Below are positions 18,551-25,797 of a stretch of DNA of 64,000 bases, one piece after another. Both the position numbers and the translations under genes were made by a program. The stretch's first letter is position 1; the number at the start of each line of letters is the position of its first letter. The notes below the pieces were generated by a model, which saw nothing but the letters and a program-made list of their open reading frames with translations, was not told where the DNA came from and made no database searches. Origin of the DNA: Roseitranquillus sp963749675 (GTDB lineage: Bacteria; Pseudomonadota; Alphaproteobacteria; Rhodobacterales; Rhodobacteraceae); NCBI GenBank assembly GCA_963749675.1, contig CAVVNT010000001.1, positions 1,116,001-1,180,000 on the forward strand. Direction: 5' to 3'.

Positions 18551-21076
18551 TCAGCGGACCGCTGGGCCGCGCCAGGGTGGAGCGGGCCGCCGCCGCCGGT
18601 CGGGCTTGCGCGTCACCGGGGCAACACGCTGCGGGCCGCGATGGCCGCGGACGAGCGGACCCGAACCGCTGACGTCGAGCCCGGCCTCGTCCATCAGCCG
18701 GTGCGCCTCCTCCTCGAGCAGGCGCTGCGCCGCGGCCGCCTCGACCGGCACGCGCCCGGGCTCGAGGAAGAGCGGCGCCGCAAGCGGTGTCACCCGGTCG
18801 AGCACGACATGGTCGACGCGTCCCGACGTGCGCGCCAGCATCTCCTCCACCCTCCCGAAGTCGACGAGGCCGCGCTGCGCCTCCTCTCCGGTGATGTCGA
18901 GGAGCAGGTGATCGGGGTCGTAGCGGCGCAGCGTGTCGTAGAGGATGTCGGCCGAGAACGTCTGCTGCCGCGCGCTGCGCTTCCGGGCATTGGCGGTGTT
19001 GCGCGGGATCAGCCCGGCGACCGTCGCGACCTGCTTGAAGGTCCGCTTCATCACCGCGTTGCCGGCGAGCCAGGTCTCGAACGCCTGCCGCAGGTCGCTG
19101 GCATCGAAGAGTGCCGCGGCGTCGGGCACGCGGTCGAGGCTCCAGATCAGCACGGCGTAGTCGGTGGAGACGAAGCCCAGCGGATGCAGCCTCAGCTCCT
19201 CCATCCGCTGCGTGACGAGCAGGCCGAGGGTCTGCATCGCGTTCCGCCCGGCGAAACCGTAGATGCAGGTATATTCGCGATTCTCCCACGGGAACGACTC
19301 GACGAGCAGCCGGTCGGCGGCGGGCAGATGGCTGACCTCGCGCTGCAGCGCCAGCCACTCGGCGGTCGGCCGCGGCAGCTCCGGCCAGCTGTCCTGGCGG
19401 AACATGCGCAGGATGCGGTGGGAGAGTTGGGTGGAGGTGGCGAACTTCGTGCCCATGTAGGCGGCGACGCGCGGCGTCTCGTTGGGGCGGCGGCTGACCT
19501 CGACCGTCATCTCGCTCAGGCCCTCGAAGCGCACCACCTGGCCCGCGAACAGAAACGTGTCGCCCGGGGAAAGGGTGGCCGCGAACCCCTCCTCGATCTC
19601 GCCCAATGGGCCGCCGCCGCGGCCGCGGAGCCGGACCTTGAGCAGGTCGGTGTCCATGATCGTGCCGAGGTTCATGCGGATCTCCCTCGGCGCGCGCGGG
19701 TCACGCAGCTGCCAGAGGCCGTCCTGACGCTGCATCAGCCGCTGCCATCGGTCGTAGGCCCGGAGCGCGTAGCCGCCGGTCGCCACGAAGTCGAGGCAGG
19801 CGTCGAACTCCGCCCGCGTAAGCCGTGCGTAGGCACCAGCCGATGTGACCTCTCGGTAGAGGTCGCCGGCGTCGAACGGGCCGGAGCAGGCGGCAACCAT
19901 GATGTGCTGGCAGAGAACGTCTCGGGGGCCGGGGCCGCGCGGGTCGCCGTCGAGATCGCGCTCGCGCACCGCGGCGAGGGCGGCGACGCACTCCACCACC
20001 TCGAAGCGGTTGGCGGGGACGAGGATGGCCTTGGACGGCGCATTGTAGCGGTGATTGGCGCGGCCGATCCGCTGCACCAGCCGCTTGACGTTCTTCGGCG
20101 CGCCGACCTGGACCACGAGATCGACGTCTCCCCAGTCGATGCCGAGGTCGAGCGAGCCGGTCGCCACGATGGCGCGCAGTTCGCCCGCCACCATCGCCGC
20201 CTCGACCTTGATGCGCTGCTCTCGCGACAGGCTTCCGTGGTGAATGCCGATCGGCAGCGCCTCCTCGTTCGCGAGCCAGAGGTTGTGAAAGAAGATCTCC
20301 GCCTGCGCCCGCGTGTTGTGGAAGACGAGCGTCGTCCGGTGCCGTCGGATCAGGTCCAGCACCGCAGGGATCGCGTAGCCGCCGCCGCCGCCCGACCAGG
20401 GTGGGGCCGCGTCGGTGCGCAGCATCGAGATGTCGGGGTCTGGGCCCGGATCGGCCAGCAGGATCGGGCAGGGGTCGGGGTGCCGCGCGAGGTAACCCGC
20501 GATCGCGGCCGGATCCTCCACCGTGGCGGAGAGTCCGACTCGGCGAAGGCCGGGACGGAGCGTCTGCAGGCGGGCGAGCGCGAGCATGAGCTGGTCGCCG
20601 CGCTTCGACTCGGCAAGGGCATGGATTTCGTCGATCACGACCCGCTCGATCCCGGCGAAGATGCGCGGCGCATCCTCGTAGCTGATTAGCAGCGCAAGGC
20701 TCTCCGGCGTCGTCAGCAGTATGTGCGGCGGGTCGCCGCGCTGCCGCTGCCGCTGGGTGTAGGATGTGTCGCCGGTTCGGTCCTCCACCCGGATCGGCAG
20801 GGCCGCCTCGGTGATGGGACGCGTCAGGTTTCGCCGAATGTCCGCCGCCAGCGCCTTGAGCGGCGAGACGTAGAGCGTGTGGAGGCCCTTGTGGGCGCCG
20901 TCCGCGAGCTCCGCCAGCGTCGGCAGGAAGCCCGCCAGCGTCTTGCCGCCGCCCGTCGGTGCGATCAGCAGCTGCGCGGGTTCGCATGCTCTCTCCAGCA
21001 TTTCCTGCTGGTGGGGGTGCAGCGACCAGCCCCGGGACGAGAGCCACTTGGAGAGCGCGGGAGGAAGATCGACCAT
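18551..21076 (-). CDS. Ligase-associated DNA damage response DEXH-box helicase (Lhr-like)
   Basis: 841 residues, superfamily 2 helicase with an Lhr-type core. Seen in order: LHPHQQEMLERA (Q-motif region), Walker A APTGGGKT (about residue 39), YVSPLKALAADIRRN, TTPESLALLI, VVIDEIHAL (DEIH), GLSATV, TTLVFHNTRAQAE, ATGSLDLGIDWGDVD, RIGRANHRYN (arginine-finger motif VI), a winged-helix region, and a basic Pro-rich tail (DRRRRPAPPWRG). Family knowledge: it is found in repair islands with PdeM. Here pdeM is two genes downstream, with a flavin monooxygenase between. A 148-base gap with a structured element follows the stop. Confidence 0.92.
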   Translation of the reverse strand: MVDLPPALSKWLSSRGWSLHPHQQEMLERACEPAQLLIAPTGGGKTLAGFLPTLAELADGAHKGLHTLYVSPLKALAADIRRNLTRPITEAALPIRVEDRTGDTSYTQRQRQRGDPPHILLTTPESLALLISYEDAPRIFAGIERVVIDEIHALAESKRGDQLMLALARLQTLRPGLRRVGLSATVEDPAAIAGYLARHPDPCPILLADPGPDPDISMLRTDAAPPWSGGGGGYAIPAVLDLIRRHRTTLVFHNTRAQAEIFFHNLWLANEEALPIGIHHGSLSREQRIKVEAAMVAGELRAIVATGSLDLGIDWGDVDLVVQVGAPKNVKRLVQRIGRANHRYNAPSKAILVPANRFEVVECVAALAAVRERDLDGDPRGPGPRDVLCQHIMVAACSGPFDAGDLYREVTSAGAYARLTRAEFDACLDFVATGGYALRAYDRWQRLMQRQDGLWQLRDPRAPREIRMNLGTIMDTDLLKVRLRGRGGGPLGEIEEGFAATLSPGDTFLFAGQVVRFEGLSEMTVEVSRRPNETPRVAAYMGTKFATSTQLSHRILRMFRQDSWPELPRPTAEWLALQREVSHLPAADRLLVESFPWENREYTCIYGFAGRNAMQTLGLLVTQRMEELRLHPLGFVSTDYAVLIWSLDRVPDAAALFDASDLRQAFETWLAGNAVMKRTFKQVATVAGLIPRNTANARKRSARQQTFSADILYDTLRRYDPDHLLLDITGEEAQRGLVDFGRVEEMLARTSGRVDHVVLDRVTPLAAPLFLEPGRVPVEAAAAQRLLEEEAHRLMDEAGLDVSGSGPLVRGHRGPQRVAPVTRKPDRRRRPAPPWRGPAVR

Positions 21077-21127
21077 TGCCGGAGAGATAGCCGTCGCCGG
21101 CGGCGCCGTCAGGAGGGTGCGGCGACG

Positions 21128-21937
21128 TCAGCTGGGAAAGATCTTCGCCATCTCGGCGTCGAAGTAGGCCCAGCTCATCGTGGCGCGGTTGCCGGCGTAC
21201 CCATGGTAGTGCGATCTGCCGGAGGAATTCGGCAGACCGGCCCAGATCTGGGCGAGGTTGTTCATGAACTGTCGGCGGCTCATCAGCCCCTCCCGGAAGG
21301 CAAGCATGCCGGCTTCCTTGAAGAGCTCGTCGGCAAGCAGGTCCTGCAGGCGGGGGGAGAACGGCTCGTGCTCGCCCGCCCCGATCTTCTTCGCCAGCCG
21401 CTTCAGGGTCGAGGGGATGAACTGGTAGCGGCCGATCGCGTGCGGCTGGCCGGGGGTGGCGGAGATCCAGGCGTAGACCTCTCCGAGCGTCATCTCGGTG
21501 GGACGCCGCGCGGGCAGACGCTTGGCGCCGTAGTTGATCGCGTCGTAGCCGCCGGCGCGGGACTCGGCGTGCCCGATCAGGTGCCGCAGCCGCTCCACCC
21601 AGCTCGCGTTGGGGTCGAGGGGCGCCATAGAGGCGCCGCCGAGGTCGCGATAGCCCGTGTCGCGCGGCGGCAGGGGCGCGAAAAAGCTGCCCGCGGCGTG
21701 GCCGGCGAACAGGCTCGAGCCGCGGCGCTGCTCCTCCCCTTCCGGCGCCGGCAGTCGGACCTCGATGAAGGCCCGTCGGTCAGGCTGCGCGGGCATCTCC
21801 TGTCGCGCCTGCACGAGCGGCGCACCGGCGCCCAGGAAACCGTCGGCGAGGAGCGAGACCGGACCGGCGGACAGCGGCAGCGGGCATGCGAATGCCAGCG
21901 TCGCAGCCAGCGCCCGGGCGCTCTCTCTGGGGGTCAT
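21128..21937 (-). CDS. Secreted lysozyme-like muramidase-fold protein
   Basis: 269 residues. A signal peptide (ALAATLAFACPLPLSAG) is followed by a Pro-rich linker and then a lysozyme-like domain from about residue 115. The helix LRHLIGHAESRAGGYDAINYGA places a candidate catalytic Glu at E125. It is followed by MTLGEVYAWI and HAIGRYQFIPSTLKRLAKKIG, a pattern shared with phage-type endolysins (GRYQF). The C-terminal NNLAQIWAGLPNSSGRSHYHGYAGN is conserved-looking. It probably acts on peptidoglycan, but is not assigned to a defined enzyme class. The ATG at 21937 follows a GAGG box; a GTG at 21943 is the alternative. Confidence 0.7.
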   Translation of the reverse strand: MTPRESARALAATLAFACPLPLSAGPVSLLADGFLGAGAPLVQARQEMPAQPDRRAFIEVRLPAPEGEEQRRGSSLFAGHAAGSFFAPLPPRDTGYRDLGGASMAPLDPNASWVERLRHLIGHAESRAGGYDAINYGAKRLPARRPTEMTLGEVYAWISATPGQPHAIGRYQFIPSTLKRLAKKIGAGEHEPFSPRLQDLLADELFKEAGMLAFREGLMSRRQFMNNLAQIWAGLPNSSGRSHYHGYAGNRATMSWAYFDAEMAKIFPS

Positions 21938-22100
21938 GGGCACCTCGTTCTGAGATCTCGAGACGGCGGCGATCCTGGCTGCTCGAAGTTGAGAACTGGT
22001 TTCCGCGACGCGGATTCGTCATGATGAGGCTTGCGCCGACGCAGGTAGCTTTACCGTCCGGAACCGTGCAGGCATCATTGCTTCAGGGAGGCAGGGCAGA

Positions 22101-22772
22101 ATGGATGCGCCGACCCCTCGGAAGGAATTGAGCTCCGCCGAAATCGCGGCGGTCGCGCACCTCTATCGCGGCGAGGTCTACCGTTCGACCCTGTGGCGGC
22201 AGAGGCTCGACACGACCACGAACTGGGCCGTCGTCACGCTGGGCATAGCGCTCTCCATCGCGTTCGCGTCGCCGCAGGCGTCGCCCCTGCCGCTGATCCT
22301 GGTGGGGGTGCTGATCGTCTTCTTCCTGATGCTGGAGGCGCGGCGCTACCGCTACTTCAACGTGTGGCGCGCGCGCTGCCGCTGGCTCGAGACGAAGTTC
22401 TACGCGCCGATGCTGATCGAGGGGGATCTGCACCTGGAGCGGAGCTGGCAGGAGGTCCTGGCAAACGACTACCTTCTGCCGCGCTACCACGTCAGCATGC
22501 GCGTTGCGATCGGCCGCCGGATCCGCCGCAACTACCTGTGGATCCTGCTGATCCAGATGATGGCGTACATCGGCAAGCTGGTGGTCCACCCCGAGCCGCT
22601 GTCGCGCGCGGCAGACATCTTCGAGCGCGCCGACGTCGGACCGGTGCCGGGGGAGGTCATGCTGGCGTTGGGCGTTCTCTACATCCTGGCGTGGAGCGCG
22701 ATCGCGCTATGGAGTTGGCGGGACGACCGGCGCAGGGCCAAGGGGCGGCCCGAGAGCCATTCGATGGGATGA
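22101..22772 (+). CDS. DUF2270 predicted integral membrane protein
   Basis: 223 residues. The N-terminal LSSAEIAAVAHLYRGEVYRSTLWRQRLD, WAVVTLGIALSIAFASP and EARRYRYFNVWRARCRWLETKFYAPML match the DUF2270 layout. Four hydrophobic stretches can be seen: residues about 41-56, 60-78, 150-165 and 192-212. Function unknown. The start has a GGGAGG box. The gene is divergent from the lysozyme-like gene (163-base gap) and ends 21 bases before the convergent micro-genes. Confidence 0.85.
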   Translation: MDAPTPRKELSSAEIAAVAHLYRGEVYRSTLWRQRLDTTTNWAVVTLGIALSIAFASPQASPLPLILVGVLIVFFLMLEARRYRYFNVWRARCRWLETKFYAPMLIEGDLHLERSWQEVLANDYLLPRYHVSMRVAIGRRIRRNYLWILLIQMMAYIGKLVVHPEPLSRAADIFERADVGPVPGEVMLALGVLYILAWSAIALWSWRDDRRRAKGRPESHSMG

Positions 22773-22793
22773 TCCGCGCAGCGCCGGAGGCTT

Positions 22794-22973
22794 CTAGTCG
22801 ACCTGAAGCACGAGTGCGGCCGACCGGTCCGCATCGTGCTGGCTTACCCGCAAATTGTCCGCGACGATGGCGGCGGAGAACCCGATGATTGCCGCGACCA
22901 AGACGCGCCAGTCGATGATGACGGCGCCGCTTGCGGTGCCGGCACGTCGGCTGACAGTCTCATTCTCGCTCAT
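22794..22973 (-). CDS. Micro-gene: 59-residue single-span membrane protein
   Basis: Reads MSENETVSRRAGTASG, then a hydrophobic segment (AVIIDWRVLVAAIIGFSAAIVA, residues about 17-38), then a polar tail DNLRVSQHDADRSAALVLQVD. The start ATG overlaps the stop of the upstream 53-residue gene as ATGA, which indicates translational coupling. No family recognised. Being under 60 residues, it is easily missed. Probably an inner-membrane protein by its hydrophobic pattern. Confidence 0.6.
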   Translation of the reverse strand: MSENETVSRRAGTASGAVIIDWRVLVAAIIGFSAAIVADNLRVSQHDADRSAALVLQVD

Positions 22974-23131
22974 TCGATCGCTCCGGTTCTCAGGTAAATC
23001 GCTCGGCCGGCCGGGGCCTCGTCGAAACCGACGTCAGGGAGTTCGCTCATCAGCAACAGGCAGGCACCGATCGCGGCGGATGTCACCGCGACCCATTCCG
23101 TCACGACGATCCCGGGCTCTTCGGTCTGCAT
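22970..23131 (-). CDS. Micro-gene: 53-residue single-span membrane protein
   Basis: Reads MQTEEPGIVVTEWVAVTSAAIG and so on, with a hydrophobic stretch (GIVVTEWVAVTSAAIGACLLLM, residues about 7-28) and a tail with FDEAPAGRAIYLRTGAIE. A strong GGAGG box lies 7 bases before the ATG, and the stop overlaps the next micro-gene's start. The two genes look like a coupled pair. The gap of about 170 bases to scoB upstream leaves it open whether they belong to the sco operon. Function unknown. Confidence 0.6.
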   Translation of the reverse strand: MQTEEPGIVVTEWVAVTSAAIGACLLLMSELPDVGFDEAPAGRAIYLRTGAIE

Positions 23132-23303
23132 CCTGCCGCCTCCGACGCTCGCTTCGGATGTCGCCTCGGCCTCATAGCCTCGCGTGCGGCCATACGCGCA
23201 CAGAACTGTGGCGGAAATGGGGCAGGGGCGGCCCCTTTCCGGGGCAGGTGCTCCGCTTCGATGAGAAAGACGAGGCGACCCGGCGCTTCCGGATCGCGTG
23301 ACG

Positions 23304-23933
23304 CTAGTTGACGAGCGTCGCCTCGGTCGCCGCGCGGATCTCGTCTTCGGTCACGCCGTCTGCCGTCTCGACGATCTTGAGGCCGCCTTCGACGACGTCG
23401 AGTACGCCAAGGTTCGTGATGATCCGGTTCACCACGCCGGTTCCGGTCAGCGGCAGGGTACATTCGTGCAGCAGCTTCGATTGCCCCGACTTGTTCGTGT
23501 GGTCCATCACGACGATCACGCGACGGACGCCCGCGACGAGGTCCATCGCGCCACCCATGCCCTTGACCAGCTTGCCGGGGATCATCCAGTTCGCGAGGTC
23601 GCCGTTTTCGGCCACTTCCATCGCGCCGAGGATGGCGGTGGCGATCTTGCCGCCGCGGATCATCCCGAAGCTCATCGCACTGTCGAAGTACGACGTGCGG
23701 GCGAGCTCGGTTATCGTCTGCTTGCCGGCGTTGATGAGGTCGGGATCGACGCCGTCCTCGGTCGGGAAGGGGCCCATCCCCAGCATCCCGTTCTCGGACT
23801 GGAGCGTGATGTCGACGTCTTCGGGAATGTAGTTCGCCACCAGCGTCGGGATCCCGATGCCGAGGTTGACGTAGGTGCCGTCCTCCAGCTCCTGCGCGGC
23901 GCGTTCGGCCATCTGATTGCGGTCCCAGGGCAT
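23304..23933 (-). CDS. scoB: 3-oxoacid CoA-transferase subunit B
   Basis: 209 residues. With subunit A it transfers CoA from succinyl-CoA to acetoacetate (ketone-body or PHB use). Seen: GTYVNLGIGIPTLVANYIP, the catalytic motif LQSENGMLGMGP with Glu47 as nucleophile, DLINAGKQTITELARTSYFDSAMSFGMIRGG, and GMGGAMDLVAG. Length is typical. It lies 11 bases after a LOV histidine kinase gene, which separates it from scoA. A separation of the two subunit genes by a signalling gene is unusual. Confidence 0.92.
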   Translation of the reverse strand: MPWDRNQMAERAAQELEDGTYVNLGIGIPTLVANYIPEDVDITLQSENGMLGMGPFPTEDGVDPDLINAGKQTITELARTSYFDSAMSFGMIRGGKIATAILGAMEVAENGDLANWMIPGKLVKGMGGAMDLVAGVRRVIVVMDHTNKSGQSKLLHECTLPLTGTGVVNRIITNLGVLDVVEGGLKIVETADGVTEDEIRAATEATLVN

Positions 23934-23944
23934 CGCTTCCGTCC

Positions 23945-24979
23945 TTATTGCTTGAGTTCGAGGGCCCGGGCCGGAACGTCGAGGTTCACGATCGTCCCGG
24001 TCGGGTTGCGCAGCACGTCGAGATTTCCGTTCAGCCCGTCAATGAGGCCCAGCACGATGCGACCGCCTAGGCTCGCGGGGTTGGGCCACACGATTCCGCT
24101 GGGGAGACCGATGCCGTCGTCGGCGACGTACAGCCGTATTCCGCCCCGGTCTAGCCGGCTGACGCGCACCTCGACGAGACCCTCGTCCCGACCGGCAAAG
24201 GCATGCTGGAAGCAATTCGTCAGCACTTCGGAAAGCACGAGGCCCAGTCTCAGCGCGATCTCGGTATCGACGTAGAGCGAGGCTATCTCGGCATTCAGTC
24301 GCACGCCCGCGCGTCCGTCGAGATGCGAGATCGCCGACGTCACACGGCCGAGGTAGGCGCCGAGAGAGATGCGGGCACGGCCGCCCGTGTCCGGTCGGCT
24401 GAGCTCCTCGTAGAGCAGCTGCAAGCTCTCGATCCGGCGGGCAAGGGTCGAGAACGTCTCTTCGCCACGCTCGCCACGCGCCTGGATCCGCACGAGGCTC
24501 ACGATCATCGAGAGGTGGTTCTTAACCCGGTGCTGGAGTTCGATCATCGAGCGGTCGGCGGGTGGCCTATGCGGCTCGTGGTCGACGTCCATCAGCTCCT
24601 TCTGGATGCAGAGGAAGTAGCTGATGTCGCCCTGGCTGTCCGGGATCGGCGCGATCGCCAGACGGTTCAGAAAGGCCGATCCATTGGCGCGATAGTTGAC
24701 CAGATCGAGCGAGATCTCCTGCTCCCGCGAAATCGCGTGCCGGAGGGCAGCCACGTCGGACGGATCGGTTCCGGGACCCTGCAGAAACCTGCAGTTCCGG
24801 CCGATCGCACTTTCGGCGGCATAGCCGGTCATGCGCTCGAACGCCCGGTTGACGTACACGATAGGGTTGTCTTCCTGCTTGGGGTCGGTCAGCACCATCG
24901 CGATGGTCGAGCGGGAGAACGCGAGCAGCGCCTCGCCTTCGCTCACTCCGTCCCTGCTGTCCTTGATCGTATCAGCCAT
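23945..24979 (-). CDS. LOV-domain blue-light sensor histidine kinase (HWE/HisKA_2 type)
   Basis: 344 residues, apparently soluble. The N-terminal LOV domain (residues about 15-130) has the flavin motif GRNCRFLQG with adduct-forming Cys63, flavin-contact Asn in NYRANGSAFLNRL (N95, N105) and a Gln in FLCIQKEL (Q126). The kinase part has ELQHRVKNHLSMIVSL (phospho-acceptor His150), N-box EVLTNCFQHAF, and ATP-site VADDGIGLPSG. No membrane segment and no response regulator nearby. Family knowledge: such kinases are blue-light activated and signal to unlinked or general-stress regulators. It is placed tightly between scoA (15-base gap) and scoB (11-base gap). Confidence 0.9.
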   Translation of the reverse strand: MADTIKDSRDGVSEGEALLAFSRSTIAMVLTDPKQEDNPIVYVNRAFERMTGYAAESAIGRNCRFLQGPGTDPSDVAALRHAISREQEISLDLVNYRANGSAFLNRLAIAPIPDSQGDISYFLCIQKELMDVDHEPHRPPADRSMIELQHRVKNHLSMIVSLVRIQARGERGEETFSTLARRIESLQLLYEELSRPDTGGRARISLGAYLGRVTSAISHLDGRAGVRLNAEIASLYVDTEIALRLGLVLSEVLTNCFQHAFAGRDEGLVEVRVSRLDRGGIRLYVADDGIGLPSGIVWPNPASLGGRIVLGLIDGLNGNLDVLRNPTGTIVNLDVPARALELKQ

Positions 24980-24994
24980 AGTCTCGTCCCGGGG

Positions 24995-25693
24995 TCAGGC
25001 CGCCCGAACCGTTCGCTGCTCGACCCGCTTCTCGTGTTCACCCTGAATCAGCCGATGTACGTAGATCCCCGGCAAGTGGATGTGATCGGGTTCGAGGCTG
25101 CCGCGCGGAACGATCTCCTCGACCTCGGCGACGCAGACCTTGCCGCACATCGCCGCCGGCGGGTTGAAGTTGCGCGCGGTCTTGCGGAACACGAGATTGC
25201 CGGTGTCGTCGGCCTTCCAGGCCTTCACGATCGACAGGTCGGCGAAGATACCGCGCTCGAGAATGAAAGTCTCGCCGTCGAACACCTTCTCCTCCTTGCC
25301 ATCGGCGATCTGCGTGCCGACGCCGGTCTTGGTGTAGAAGCCCGGAATCCCGGATCCGCCGGCGCGCATCCGCTCCGCGAGCGTTCCCTGCGGATTGAAC
25401 TCGAGCTCGAGCTCGCCCGACAGGTACTGGCGCATGAACTCGGCGTTTTCGCCCACGTACGAGGACATCATCTTCTTCACCTGCCTGGTCTGCAGCAGGA
25501 GGCCGAGCCCGAAATCGTCGACGCCCGCGTTGTTCGACGCCACCGTCAGGTCCTTTGTTCCGGCATCGCGGATCGCGGCGATCAGCAGCTCGGGGATGCC
25601 GCACAGGCCGAACCCGCCGGCCGCGATGAGCATCCCATCGAAGAGCAGCCCGTCGAGCGCGTCGGCGGCGTTTTCGTAGACCTTTTGCATCAT
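24995..25693 (-). CDS. scoA: 3-oxoacid CoA-transferase subunit A
   Basis: 232 residues. Seen: the glycine-rich CoA-binding stretch LIAAGGFGLCGIPELLIAAI, LTVASNNAGVDDFGLGLLLQTRQVKKMMSSYVGENAEFMRQYLSGELELEFNPQGTLAERMRAGG (split by normal family variation) and GIPGFYTKTGVGT. Starts at one of two adjacent ATGs (25693 or 25690). First gene of the scoA - LOV kinase - scoB unit. topA upstream on the same strand ends 104 bases before it, and no clear promoter was identified in that gap. Confidence 0.92.
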   Translation of the reverse strand: MMQKVYENAADALDGLLFDGMLIAAGGFGLCGIPELLIAAIRDAGTKDLTVASNNAGVDDFGLGLLLQTRQVKKMMSSYVGENAEFMRQYLSGELELEFNPQGTLAERMRAGGSGIPGFYTKTGVGTQIADGKEEKVFDGETFILERGIFADLSIVKAWKADDTGNLVFRKTARNFNPPAAMCGKVCVAEVEEIVPRGSLEPDHIHLPGIYVHRLIQGEHEKRVEQRTVRAA

Positions 25694-25797
25694 CCACCCC
25701 TGTCTCTTTCGCGCGATTTATTGTGCCCGGGCATACGGAGTCAAACCGATGCCGATCGCGTGGCGGCAGGCGGCCTGCGGCGACGGTGGGAGCGGCG

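Noticed and set aside
18641..20689. 682-residue open frame antisense to the helicase
   Set aside because: Full overlap with an intact helicase and no recognisable motif.
22855..23301. 148-residue plus-strand frame over the micro-genes
   Set aside because: Arg/Ser-rich, no motif; the minus-strand micro-genes have proper start signals and fit better.
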